Source of the DNA: DATADD01 sp046262355
GTDB lineage: Bacteria > Actinomycetota > CADDZG01 > WHSQ01
Direction: 5' to 3'
Assembly: GCA_046262355.1 (NCBI GenBank)
Contig: JBHEMX010000065.1
Coordinates: 1-17,312, forward strand
DNA: 17,312 nt
This document shows, piece by piece, positions 1 to 7,085 of this stretch (within the stretch, counting starts at the first letter, position 1; each line of letters starts with the position of its first letter). The position numbers and the translations under genes were made by a program. The notes beneath the pieces were generated by a model. That model was not told the DNA's origin. It saw only the letters and a program-made list of their open reading frames with translations, and did no database searches.

Positions 1-368
1 CCGTGGCGCTCTACGTCGTCCTCGGGGCATGGGCTGCGCCGCGCCACGGGGCGCTCGGCATGGCCGTGGTAGATGCGGCGGTCACGGCGCTGGTGAACTC
101 CGCACGCGTGGTCGAGGCGAAGCTGCTCGTCGGGGTGCAGCCGTTCGGCAACACGTTCTTCAAGCCGGTGGTGGCCTCCGCGGTTGGAGGTCTCGCCCTG
201 CTCGCGTGGCGGCTGGTCCCGGGCGAGTCGGTCCCCATCCAGGTCGCGGGCCTCGCGGTCGCCGCAGCGGTCTATGCCGGGCTCCTCAAGGTCCTCGGGA
301 TCGACCCCGAGGAGCGCATGGTGCTTGATCGCATCAAGCGTCGCGCGCTGAAGCGCGGCGATCGCTGA
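1..368 (+). CDS. Polysaccharide flippase (Wzx/PST-like), C-terminal fragment
   Basis: The reading frame is open from the left edge and ends at TGA 366-368, so this is the 3' end of a longer gene. A GTG lies at position 3, but it is probably internal because the product begins in the middle of a membrane segment. The visible 121 residues hold a hydrophobic stretch, a short loop ending FFKPVVAS, two further hydrophobic segments (about residues 56-70 and 78-98), and a basic cytoplasmic tail ending in several Arg/Lys. A final helix pair followed by a D/E-rich turn and a basic tail is typical of MATE-like oligosaccharide flippases, which move lipid-linked glycans across the inner membrane. The glycan genes downstream agree with this. 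The fragment is too short to exclude a MurJ-type or other multi-pass protein. Confidence 0.6.
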   Translation, partial: VALYVVLGAWAAPRHGALGMAVVDAAVTALVNSARVVEAKLLVGVQPFGNTFFKPVVASAVGGLALLAWRLVPGESVPIQVAGLAVAAAVYAGLLKVLGIDPEERMVLDRIKRRALKRGDR

Positions 369-380
369 CCGGCGCAAGCT

Positions 381-398
381 CGGCAAGGTCGCTTGCCG
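381..398 (+). terminator. Hairpin after the flippase gene, candidate terminator
   Basis: CGGCAAG at 381-387 and CTTGCCG at 392-398 form a perfect 7-bp stem with the four-base loop GTCG. It begins 13 bases after the flippase stop codon and lies before the next ribosome binding site. No T-rich tract follows, so it would not be a classical Rho-independent terminator, though U-less hairpins are often proposed as terminators in actinobacteria. The termination role is inferred; the inverted repeat is seen directly. Confidence 0.45.
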
Positions 399-445
399 CT
401 ACCGTTGCACGGTCGCAGCGAAGCCCGGAGGTTGGAGGGAGCGAG

Positions 446-850
446 ATGAGAAGCGAGACGAGGTCCTACGACACATCACGGAGCCGCTTCGTGGACATCA
501 CGAGCGACATCGCCGGGTTCGTCGGGGATGCCGACGACGATGGCCTCGTCAACATCTTCGTTCCCCACGCGACCGCCGGCCTCGCGTTGATCGAGACGGG
601 CTCGGGATCGGAGCGCGACCTCGAGCAGGCTCTCGACAGGCTGTTGCCGCGCGACGCCGACTACGTTCACAGCCACGGCTCGCCGGGACACGGCGCCGAC
701 CACTTGCTCCCCGCGTTCGTCGCGCCGTCGCTCACGGTTCCCGTCGTCGCAGGAGAGATGGCGCTCGGGACGTGGCAGAGCGTCGTGCTCGTCGACCTCA
801 ATCGCGACAACCCGGAGCGCGCGGTCCGGTTCTCGATGCTGCAGGCGTGA
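446..850 (+). CDS. YjbQ/UPF0047 family protein (secondary thiamine-phosphate synthase-like)
   Basis: The 134-residue product matches the whole length of the small YjbQ (UPF0047) family. Diagnostic blocks are the PHATAGLALIE segment (residues 40-50), the histidine-rich block HSHGSPGHGADH (76-87) and GTWQSVVLVDLN near the end. E. coli YjbQ has weak thiamine-phosphate synthase activity, but the physiological role of the family is unsettled, and conserved histidines suggest metal binding. GGAGG at 434-438 sits seven bases before the ATG and supports this start. The last codons overlap the GTG start of the chromate-transporter gene within GTGA (847-850), so the two are probably translated from one message. 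No link to the glycan genes is apparent. Confidence 0.9.
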   Translation: MRSETRSYDTSRSRFVDITSDIAGFVGDADDDGLVNIFVPHATAGLALIETGSGSERDLEQALDRLLPRDADYVHSHGSPGHGADHLLPAFVAPSLTVPVVAGEMALGTWQSVVLVDLNRDNPERAVRFSMLQA

Positions 851-1977
851 GCCGGCCGTCGCTCGGCGAGCTCGCCCGGCTGTTCCTTAAGATCGGCGTC
901 GTCGCCTTCGGAGGCCCCGCCGCTCACATCGCGATGATGCACGACGAGATCGTGCGCCGGAGGCGCTGGATGGACGAGCAGGCGTTCCTGGACCGGCTCG
1001 GCGTCACGAACCTCATCCCCGGCCCCAACTCGACGGAACTTGCGATCCTGGTGGGCGGCGCGCTCGGACGGGGCTGGGGGCTCGTCGTGGCAGGGGTCGC
1101 ATTCATCGTCCCCGCGGCCGTGATCGTGCTCGCCCTGGCGTGGGTCTACGTACGCTACGGGGCGACGCCCGAGGCGGGATCGCTGCTCTTCGGGATCAAA
1201 CCGGTCATCATCGCGATCGTTGCTCAGGCGCTCTTCTCGCTCGGGCGGCGCGCCGCAGGAGCGCCGCTGACGGCGGCGGTCTTCGTAACCGCAGGCGCCG
1301 TGTATCTCCTCGGCGTCGACGAGATCGTCGTGCTCGTCTCGGGCGGGCTCATCGTGATGGCGACGCGCCTCGCCCGTCCGGTGCAGATGCGTGCGCTCAT
1401 GGTCCCCGTGGGGCTGAGCGGATCGGTGTGGGCGCAGGCGGCGCGCTCCGAGGTCGACCTCACCACGCTCTTCCTCGTCTTTCTGAAGATCGGCTCGGTG
1501 CTCTACGGCGGCGGTTACGTCCTGCTCGCGTTCCTTCGGACGGATCTCGTCGAGAACCTCGGTTGGCTCTCCAACGATCAGCTCCTCGACGCCGTGGCCA
1601 TCGGTCAGGTGACGCCGGGACCGCTGTTCACGACGGCGACCTTCGTGGGCTATGTCGTCGCCCGGGTCCCCGGCGCCCTGCTCGCAACGGCGGGGATCTT
1701 CCTTCCGTCGTTCCTGCTCGTGGCGCTCATCGGGCCCTTCGCCGAGCGTCTGCGCCGCTCGCAGGTGATGGGCGCGCTGCTCGACGGCGTCAACGCCGCC
1801 GCGCTCGGTCTCATGGCCGGCGTGACCGTGGAGCTGGCTCGCTCCGCGATCGTGGACGGGTACACGGCCGCTCTCGCCGCGCTGAGCCTCGTGATCCTGG
1901 TGCGCTTCCGCCTCAACTCGGCCTGGCTCGTGGCGGGCGGCGCGGCGGCCGGAGTGGCGCTCGCCGGGTTGCGTTAG
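847..1977 (+). CDS. chrA: ChrA-family (CHR) chromate/oxyanion transporter, two-domain form
   Basis: The 376-residue membrane protein is a full-length, two-domain CHR-superfamily transporter. The N-terminal half shows FLKIGVVAFGGPAAHIAMM (residues 14-31) and LIPGPNSTELAILVGG (56-71). The second half repeats the pattern with LKIGSVLYGGGYVLLAFLR (213-231) and AIGQVTPGPLFTTATFVGY (251-269). Characterised members export chromate, a sulfate analogue, across the inner membrane. An upstream in-frame ATG at 772 would add 25 residues unlike the family inside the preceding gene. I prefer GTG 847, whose GTGA overlaps the previous stop and places the family motif at the usual distance from the N terminus. 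Because sulfation genes are nearby, sulfate or another oxyanion could be the substrate; that is inference. Confidence 0.88.
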   Translation: MSRPSLGELARLFLKIGVVAFGGPAAHIAMMHDEIVRRRRWMDEQAFLDRLGVTNLIPGPNSTELAILVGGALGRGWGLVVAGVAFIVPAAVIVLALAWVYVRYGATPEAGSLLFGIKPVIIAIVAQALFSLGRRAAGAPLTAAVFVTAGAVYLLGVDEIVVLVSGGLIVMATRLARPVQMRALMVPVGLSGSVWAQAARSEVDLTTLFLVFLKIGSVLYGGGYVLLAFLRTDLVENLGWLSNDQLLDAVAIGQVTPGPLFTTATFVGYVVARVPGALLATAGIFLPSFLLVALIGPFAERLRRSQVMGALLDGVNAAALGLMAGVTVELARSAIVDGYTAALAALSLVILVRFRLNSAWLVAGGAAAGVALAGLR

Positions 1978-2000
1978 GTCTTGGATAAGCGCGCGCGCCT

Positions 2001-2924
2001 CTACGGAGTGGGGCGCGCCGCCGCTCGTTGTGCGCGCTTCAGTCTCCCTACGGGGATGCGTTTGCGACCCAGGGCCGCGACGACATGGGCCCGCACGCCG
2101 GGCTCGGGGAACATGCGCGGGTACCCGAGCTCGCTGAGCGTGTCGCCGGCGACGAGCTCGAAGACCTCGACGTGGTGCGGCGCCATCTGCTCCTGCCAGG
2201 AACGGGTCTTGGCCACCGGGCCCTCCATCACGAGCGGATTGAGGTCTTTCGCCTTGTCCAGCAACTCCGGCCTCGAGAGCTCACCGTAGTTGAGCAAGGC
2301 GTCGTCGAAGCCGATCCCGAGGAACGCACAGATCGTCTTCGCCGCGGCTGTAAGCGCATCCTCGTCTGCGACCATCTCCTCGTAACGCAGCTCCAGGAGA
2401 CGGTCGGGCGCGAGCGATCGGCCCGCCTCGAGCCCGAGCCGCACGCGGCGCGCCCACAGCTCGGCGGCGCGCGCGACGGTCTTGGGGCCGAACGGCACGT
2501 CCGCATAAGAGAGGGCGACGTTGCGTCCGTCGCGCACCACATGGATGAAGCGAGCCTCCGGGAAGCGCTCGGCCAAGAAGGGGATGTGTTCTATGTAACG
2601 GGGGGTCTTGTCTCCCCAGCTGGGCTTGCTGCGCTCGCGCGCGTAGGCCTTGTAGGGCGCGTCGACGGCTTCAGAGTACGCGACCGTGGGCGTCCCGGGC
2701 AACTCGCGGCGCACCGCTTCGGTCCCGAGGTTCCATGCACGGAACTGCTTGTGAGCGCCGAGCTCGTCGAGGAACGAGTCCACGCGCACGAGGTTGCGGT
2801 GATGCCACAGCTCGACGATGAAGCGCGATTCCGGCGGCACGGCCACTTCGGGATGCGCGTTCAGCATTAGGCGCAGCATCGTTGTGCCCGAGCGCGCCGA
2901 GCCGACTATGAAGAAGGAAGGCAT
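2001..2924 (-). CDS. PAPS-dependent sulfotransferase (Sulfotransfer_3-like)
   Basis: The 307-residue product begins with a short beta strand and the 5'-phosphosulfate-binding loop GSARSGTT (residues 8-15). The 3'-phosphate-binding segment RFIHVVRDGRNVALSY follows at 125-140, and WGDKTPRYIEHI lies at 103-114. These are the standard cofactor sites of cytosolic-type sulfotransferases, which move sulfate from PAPS onto hydroxyl or amino groups of carbohydrates, lipids or small molecules. The acceptor cannot be read from the sequence. No signal peptide is present, so it should act in the cytoplasm. The ATG at 2924 places the binding loop at the normal position. The gene runs divergently from the polymerase operon, which carries a second sulfotransferase, and its stop lies 23 bases from the ChrA stop. 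Confidence 0.88.
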   Translation of the reverse strand: MPSFFIVGSARSGTTMLRLMLNAHPEVAVPPESRFIVELWHHRNLVRVDSFLDELGAHKQFRAWNLGTEAVRRELPGTPTVAYSEAVDAPYKAYARERSKPSWGDKTPRYIEHIPFLAERFPEARFIHVVRDGRNVALSYADVPFGPKTVARAAELWARRVRLGLEAGRSLAPDRLLELRYEEMVADEDALTAAAKTICAFLGIGFDDALLNYGELSRPELLDKAKDLNPLVMEGPVAKTRSWQEQMAPHHVEVFELVAGDTLSELGYPRMFPEPGVRAHVVAALGRKRIPVGRLKRAQRAAARPTP

Positions 2925-2934
2925 CGGAGCCGAC

Positions 2935-2940
2935 CTTATA
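2935..2940 (-). promoter_or_regulatory. Candidate -10 element of the sulfotransferase gene
   Basis: Read on the minus strand the hexamer is TATAAG (2940 to 2935), five of six matches to TATAAT, ending ten bases before the ATG at 2924. Transcription would start only a few bases before the start codon, and no Shine-Dalgarno sequence is visible in between, so the message would be leaderless or nearly so. No convincing -35 box lies 16-18 bases upstream. Confidence 0.4.
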
Positions 2941-3007
2941 CGCGCCCGCGAGCGTTCTCGGGCGGGGCAGGTTTGCGGGTAGGGCAGGTCTCTTGGTTGT
3001 GAGCGAG

Positions 3008-3054
3008 CTCGATCCGGCGCCCCGCAGGCGACCTCGATCCGGGCGGCCCGCAGG
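3008..3054. repeat. Imperfect tandem direct repeat in a divergent promoter region
   Basis: Two copies of a 21-22 base unit beginning CTCGATCCGG and ending CCCGCAGG lie at 3008-3028 and 3033-3054. They start 25 bases apart and differ by about one substitution and one inserted base. They sit in the 239-base interval between the divergent sulfotransferase and polymerase genes (2925-3163), where a regulator could bind. The operator role is inference. Apart from this repeat, the promoter candidates and the leader frame, I see nothing else in the interval. Confidence 0.45.
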
Positions 3055-3085
3055 TCCGCGGCGTGAGCAGCCGCCGCATCCTGAC

Positions 3086-3094
3086 TAGTATCCG
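3086..3094 (+). promoter_or_regulatory. Candidate -10 region upstream of the polymerase leader
   Basis: TAGTATCCG contains two overlapping -10-like hexamers, TAGTAT (3086-3091) and TATCCG (3089-3094). The second ends six bases before GTG 3101, the spacing expected for a leaderless transcript starting at that codon. A TATCCT hexamer precedes the lipoprotein gene at 10878 with the same spacing. No good -35 box is visible. This is a motif-level call. Confidence 0.3.
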
Positions 3095-3100
3095 GGCACC

Positions 3101-3163
3101 GTGAGCCCCTCCTCCGCCCCGCTCTGCCACCACCTCCTGGGCCGCGCGCCCGCGCCGTCCTAG
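3101..3163 (+). CDS. Possible 20-codon leader frame upstream of the polymerase gene
   Basis: GTG at 3101 opens a 20-codon frame (VSPSSAPLCHHLLGRAPAPS) closed by TAG at 3161-3163, which directly abuts the polymerase ATG at 3164 in the same frame. The polymerase ATG has no recognisable Shine-Dalgarno sequence, so termination-reinitiation from this leader could explain its translation. Alternatives are a chance frame, or an N-terminal extension interrupted by a real or erroneous amber codon. The peptide resembles nothing I recognise and is rich in Pro, Ser and Ala, as expected of random GC-rich sequence. Confidence 0.25.
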   Translation: MSPSSAPLCHHLLGRAPAPS

Positions 3164-4897
3164 ATGGGCGTCCGGACGATCCTGGAGCGGCTTCCGGCGG
3201 CGCGACCCGGGAGCTCTGAGGAGGCCACTCGTGGCTCCGCTGCCCTCCTCCGCCTCATCTGGGGGCTCGCCCTCGGAGCCGGTGTCGCCGGGCTCGGGGC
3301 GTATGCGTTCGGGGCCGGGATCCCGGCGTTGTGGCTGTTCAGTGCAGCCACGATCGCGCTGGCGCTCGTGCTGCCGCTGCCCTACGCGCTGGTCTCTCCT
3401 CTGTTCATGGGCCTGCTCGGCTGGCTCGTCGACATGGTGCCGCTCGTGGCGCTGATCGGCTGGGCCACCGTCGTGGCGCGCTGGGCTTTCGGGGTCCTGC
3501 GGGCGCGACGCCTCCCCCGAGGTGGCCCGTGGATCTGGCTTCCCGTCGCCCTCCTCGTCTGGACCGCGCTGGGCGTCCTCGTGATCCCGTCGGAGGACAT
3601 CAAGCACTTCGTGCTGCTCGTCGGCATACAGGCGCTGGTCAGCGGGACGCTGCTCCTGATGGTCGATCGCCTCGGCCCACTCGAGGACCGCGTCCGAGTG
3701 GCCTCGGGGCTCGTCGGCTTCGTGCTGGTGCTGTCCGTGGCCGTGCTGCTGCAATGGATCGGGCTGCCGATCCAAGACCTTCAGGACGACACCGTGGCCG
3801 ATCGAGTCGAGACCGCGTACGGCGTGGATGCGTTCGACAACAACGTCGGGATGATCAAGTACACACGCTCCCGCAACGCAGGTGTGAAGCAGCTGCGCGA
3901 CAAGCTCGCGCGCCTACGATCGAGCGGCACGGAGCTTCCGCCCGCCGCCGTCTTCCTTCCGAGATTCCAGGCCTACAAGGAGTCGATAGTCGTGCGCTTC
4001 GCCGGTTCCGCACGCGCGCACGAGAGCGACCTCCGGCGGCTCGACATCAGGCTCGCCTACGACAGCGTCGGGTTCGCGCCCGCCAATCTCATCCCCAGGC
4101 TGCGCTCCTTCCCCCGCAACGCGCTGACCTACGCGGGAGTGTGCGCAGGGGTGTTTCCGGTCGCCGCATTCCTGGCATGGACGCAGACGCAGAGGAGGCG
4201 GCTGCTGGGGCGCGCCGGGATGGCGGCGTGTCTGTTCGGCGCAGCGTTCTCGTTGGCGCGCGGAGCATGGGCCGCGCTCGCCGTCGGCATCGTCATCCTC
4301 GTGGTCGACGGGCTCGTCGTGAGGCGCGCCAAGATCGAAGCCGTGGCGGCCTTCGTCGTCGCCGCCCTCGTGCTGACCGTTGTGTTCCTCGTCAGGTACG
4401 ACGTCGATCCATTCACCGCGCGCGCCGGAGCGGAGGGCAGTGTGACGACGCGCCAGGATCTCTACTCCGACACGGTCGAGAGCGTGAACGGGCTTCACAT
4501 CATCCTCGGCTTCGGCAGCGAGCGCACGCGCGTCGCCACCGGCGGAAGCCGCGCCTTCGGCAACTACGGTAGATACGTTCCGCGCGCCGGGACCCACTCC
4601 ACCTACCTCAATTACCTGTTCAGAACGGGTGTCCCGGGCGCGCTTGCGATCGTTGCGATCTATCTGATCGCCGCGCTGCATGCGCGCGCCGCGGCACGCG
4701 AACGCTCGGGGACCGAACGTATCTTCTACACCGCGCTGACCGCCGCCGCGGTCGTTGTGGCGGCTCACGGCGTGGTTCTCAGCCTCTACGTCGAGCCCTT
4801 CTATACGATCGTCGTGACGCTCCTGCTGGGACTTGCGATGGCGGGAACGACGGGACTGCGCCGTTCCTTCCTGCCGTGGCGGCGCGCCGAGACGTGA
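3164..4897 (+). CDS. O-antigen polymerase/ligase-like membrane protein (Wzy_C type)
   Basis: The 577-residue product is a polytopic membrane protein. Hydrophobic segments lie near residues 28-48, 53-80, 82-110, 122-141, 148-167, 178-200, 318-339, 350-386, 391-410, 489-506 and 521-560. The Wzy_C-like core includes FSLARGAWAALAVGIVIL (362-379) and the later pattern ILGFGSERTR ... GTHSTYLNYLFRTGVPG (447-492), as in O-antigen ligases and polymerases that join lipid-linked glycan units outside the inner membrane. A hydrophilic loop of about 115 residues (203-318) between the two halves is unusually long. The start has no Shine-Dalgarno sequence and abuts a possible leader frame. The 3' end overlaps the next sulfotransferase within GTGA at 4894-4897, implying coupling. 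Polymerase and ligase cannot be told apart from sequence alone. Confidence 0.82.
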   Translation: MGVRTILERLPAARPGSSEEATRGSAALLRLIWGLALGAGVAGLGAYAFGAGIPALWLFSAATIALALVLPLPYALVSPLFMGLLGWLVDMVPLVALIGWATVVARWAFGVLRARRLPRGGPWIWLPVALLVWTALGVLVIPSEDIKHFVLLVGIQALVSGTLLLMVDRLGPLEDRVRVASGLVGFVLVLSVAVLLQWIGLPIQDLQDDTVADRVETAYGVDAFDNNVGMIKYTRSRNAGVKQLRDKLARLRSSGTELPPAAVFLPRFQAYKESIVVRFAGSARAHESDLRRLDIRLAYDSVGFAPANLIPRLRSFPRNALTYAGVCAGVFPVAAFLAWTQTQRRRLLGRAGMAACLFGAAFSLARGAWAALAVGIVILVVDGLVVRRAKIEAVAAFVVAALVLTVVFLVRYDVDPFTARAGAEGSVTTRQDLYSDTVESVNGLHIILGFGSERTRVATGGSRAFGNYGRYVPRAGTHSTYLNYLFRTGVPGALAIVAIYLIAALHARAAARERSGTERIFYTALTAAAVVVAAHGVVLSLYVEPFYTIVVTLLLGLAMAGTTGLRRSFLPWRRAET

Positions 4898-5871
4898 GTG
4901 CCGGGGCGCCGAGCACCAGGGAGCTGAGGAGGAGCCTCCGGACCGCGGTGGAACCCGGCCCTCGCTTCCGGATCGAGCGCGCCCGGTTGCGCCTCCAACA
5001 GTTGTCACACATCCCCGCGTACCTCTCGGGCGGTCGCCTGTCGCAACCCGTGTTCATAGTCAGCGCGCCGCGCTCGGGCAGCCAGCTCGTGTACCAGATC
5101 CTGCGCACCTCGAAGCGGCTCACCAGCTGGCGGCCGAGCGAGGCGCACGAGGTCTGGGAGGCCGAGCACCATCCCGCTCTTCGCCGGTGGACCTCCAACG
5201 TGCTCGATGAGTCGGACCTGACGCCGCAGGCGGCGGCGCGCATCCGCCGAGAGTTCTTCCTCGTCGCCGGGGCGGACAAGCGGCTGCTCGACAAGACCCC
5301 GCGCAACGCGCTGAGGGTCCCCTTCGTCGACGCGGTGTTCCCCGACGCGCGCTACATCTTCCTGCAGCGCGACGGGCGCGACAACGTGAACTCGCTGATC
5401 AACGCATGGCGCTCACCGCGCTACCGCACCTATCGTCTTCCGGAGCCTCATCACATCCCGGGCGTCGACCAGGCGTGGTGGAAGTTCGTGCTCTATCCCG
5501 AGTGGCGCAGCGATGCGCACGGTCCGCTCGAGGTCGTGTGCGCCAAACAGTGGTCGATCGCCAACTCGAGCATCTTGCGCGCCCTCGGGCACATCGAGGA
5601 CTCGCGCTCGGTCCGCCTTCGCTACGAGGACCTCATCGAGCGACCCGTCCACGAGGTCGCGCGCATCCTCGACTTCCTCGAGCTGCCTTACGAAGCGGCG
5701 GTTCGTGCGCGCGCGGAAGCGACCGCCACGACACCCGTGAACGTCGTGACCCCTCCGGAGAGAGGCAAGTGGCGACGAGAGAACCCAACCGAGATCGAGG
5801 CGATCGAGCCGCTGATAGCGCCGACCATGGCCATCCTCGGCTACGACGGGAGCCGATCCGGCTACAGGTAG
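4894..5871 (+). CDS. PAPS-dependent sulfotransferase, second copy, coupled to the polymerase
   Basis: From GTG 4894 the product has 325 residues. The phosphosulfate-binding loop is VFIVSAPRSGSQ (residues 53-64) and the 3'-phosphate site is YIFLQRDGRDNVNS (154-167), with LLDKTPRNALRVPF (131-144) between them. The N-terminal 50 residues ahead of the first strand are basic and variable. I chose GTG 4894 over GTG 4876 because GTGA overlaps the stop of the polymerase gene, a pattern that recurs in this window. Coupling to a glycan polymerase suggests the acceptor is a glycan or its lipid-linked precursor. It is clearly diverged from the sulfotransferase at 2001-2924 (SAPRSGSQ versus GSARSGTT loops), so the two probably act on different acceptors. 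It converges on the next gene with a 10-base overlap. Confidence 0.88.
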   Translation: MSAGAPSTRELRRSLRTAVEPGPRFRIERARLRLQQLSHIPAYLSGGRLSQPVFIVSAPRSGSQLVYQILRTSKRLTSWRPSEAHEVWEAEHHPALRRWTSNVLDESDLTPQAAARIRREFFLVAGADKRLLDKTPRNALRVPFVDAVFPDARYIFLQRDGRDNVNSLINAWRSPRYRTYRLPEPHHIPGVDQAWWKFVLYPEWRSDAHGPLEVVCAKQWSIANSSILRALGHIEDSRSVRLRYEDLIERPVHEVARILDFLELPYEAAVRARAEATATTPVNVVTPPERGKWRRENPTEIEAIEPLIAPTMAILGYDGSRSGYR

Positions 5872-7085
5872 CCGAGGTCCCTGAGGTGTTGCTGGACGAC
5901 GGCTTCCTCCTCCTTGGTCATGCCCGAGGCGGCGACGGACTCGCTCGCAAGCACGCCCTCGATGAAGCTTTCGAGGCGCGCTGCGATCTCCGGGTGTTTC
6001 CTGATCACGTTGTGCTTCTCGTCCGGACCGGCGCTTCCATCCAGATGGAGGAGGGTCGGTCTGCCGTTGCCCGGCTCGAGGAGCTTCCACTCGGACGTGC
6101 GCGCTCCTGCGATGCGGTCTCCCTCGAGCTTGACCCCGACGGCCTCCATGTAAGCGGGCTCCTCGGGCAGGCTCGCTCCCTCCATGAGCGGACACAGACT
6201 GCGGCCGTCGATGCCGCCGGGCGCAGCGATGCCGCAGAGCTCGGCAAGCGTCGGGACGAGGTCCACGTGGCGCACCTGGTCGAGCACCGTAGCGTGCGCC
6301 AGGTCTGCCCCCGAGATCATCAACGGCACGCGCACGAGATGCTCGTGGAGGGCGAAGCCGTGCCCGATCTCCATGCCGGCGAGCCTGCGGTCGAGCGCCG
6401 GCAGCCATGCGCCGAGCTTGAGCCTGCGGCGCACACCGCGCAGCTTCTGGATCGCCGCCAGCTCGAGCGCCGACCCCGGATAGTCCTCGCCGTGGTCGCC
6501 GGTGACGACGGCGAGCGCGTCCCCGGCCGCATCCAGCACCGGCGCGAGCCACTCGTCGGTTGCGGCGACGGCCGCCTCGTAGCCGGCGCGGTCGCGCCGC
6601 TTGGCGAAGTCGGGCGGGGAGCGGTAGGGCCGGTGGACCTCCCAGATGTGAAGGAGCATGAACCACGGTTCGGCGTAGGAGCGCATCTTGGCCACGACGT
6701 CGTCGCGCCATCCGAAGAACGGCACTCGGTACGCCTGGCGGTGGTGTTTCTCATCGAAGCCGCGCAGCACACCGGTCGCGGGAAGCAGCGGTCCCGTCAC
6801 CTCCGCATAGGTCCGGTAGCCGGCGGCGCCGAACATCTCGGCCATGGTCTGAAGCGACGGCGAAAGGGTGTAACCCTGGAGGCCCCGCACGCCGTGCTTC
6901 GGCGGATAGCAGCCCGTGAGGATCGATGAGAACGAGGGCGTCGTCGTCGTGGTGGTGCAGACGCACTGACGGAACGCCGTCCCTCGGGCCGCGAGCCGAT
7001 CGAAGTTGGGTGTCGCGATGTGATCTCCCCACACGGCGTCGGAGCGCAGCGAGTCGATCACCAGGAGGAAGACGTTGGGGCTCAC
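5862..7085 (-). CDS. Sulfatase-fold hydrolase/transferase with Thr at the catalytic position
   Basis: The fold belongs to the sulfatase branch of the alkaline phosphatase superfamily: an N-terminal strand with FLLVIDSLRSD holding a metal Asp, an SILTG turn, TGDHGED late in the core, and GHGFALHEHLVRVPLMI. The formylglycine motif C-x-P-x-R is replaced by T-T-P-S-F, so there is no Cys or Ser to convert and the motif Arg is lost. A run of six Thr precedes the Pro. Thr nucleophiles occur in phosphoethanolamine and phosphoglycerol transferases, so a phospho-transferase or phosphodiesterase activity is more likely than sulfate-ester hydrolysis. ATG 7091 and GTG 7085 both fit (409 or 407 residues). 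I prefer GTG 7085, which forms GTGA with the upstream stop and has GAGAGG seven bases before it. There is no signal peptide. Confidence 0.85.
   Translation of the reverse strand: MSPNVFLLVIDSLRSDAVWGDHIATPNFDRLAARGTAFRQCVCTTTTTTPSFSSILTGCYPPKHGVRGLQGYTLSPSLQTMAEMFGAAGYRTYAEVTGPLLPATGVLRGFDEKHHRQAYRVPFFGWRDDVVAKMRSYAEPWFMLLHIWEVHRPYRSPPDFAKRRDRAGYEAAVAATDEWLAPVLDAAGDALAVVTGDHGEDYPGSALELAAIQKLRGVRRRLKLGAWLPALDRRLAGMEIGHGFALHEHLVRVPLMISGADLAHATVLDQVRHVDLVPTLAELCGIAAPGGIDGRSLCPLMEGASLPEEPAYMEAVGVKLEGDRIAGARTSEWKLLEPGNGRPTLLHLDGSAGPDEKHNVIRKHPEIAARLESFIEGVLASESVAASGMTKEEEAVVQQHLRDLGYL

Noticed and set aside
772..846. ATG 772 as the start of the ChrA gene
   Set aside because: It would add 25 residues unlike the family and lie deep within the YjbQ gene; GTG 847 gives the usual N terminus.
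1978..2000. GC-alternating stretch between convergent ChrA and sulfotransferase stops as a terminator
   Set aside because: Alternating GC is self-complementary by chance, and no stem with a proper loop could be defined.
6936..6960. Trinucleotide run encoding six Thr as a phase-variable repeat
   Set aside because: The codons are mixed (ACC and ACG), and a three-base unit could not shift the frame; it is better read as a protein-level feature.
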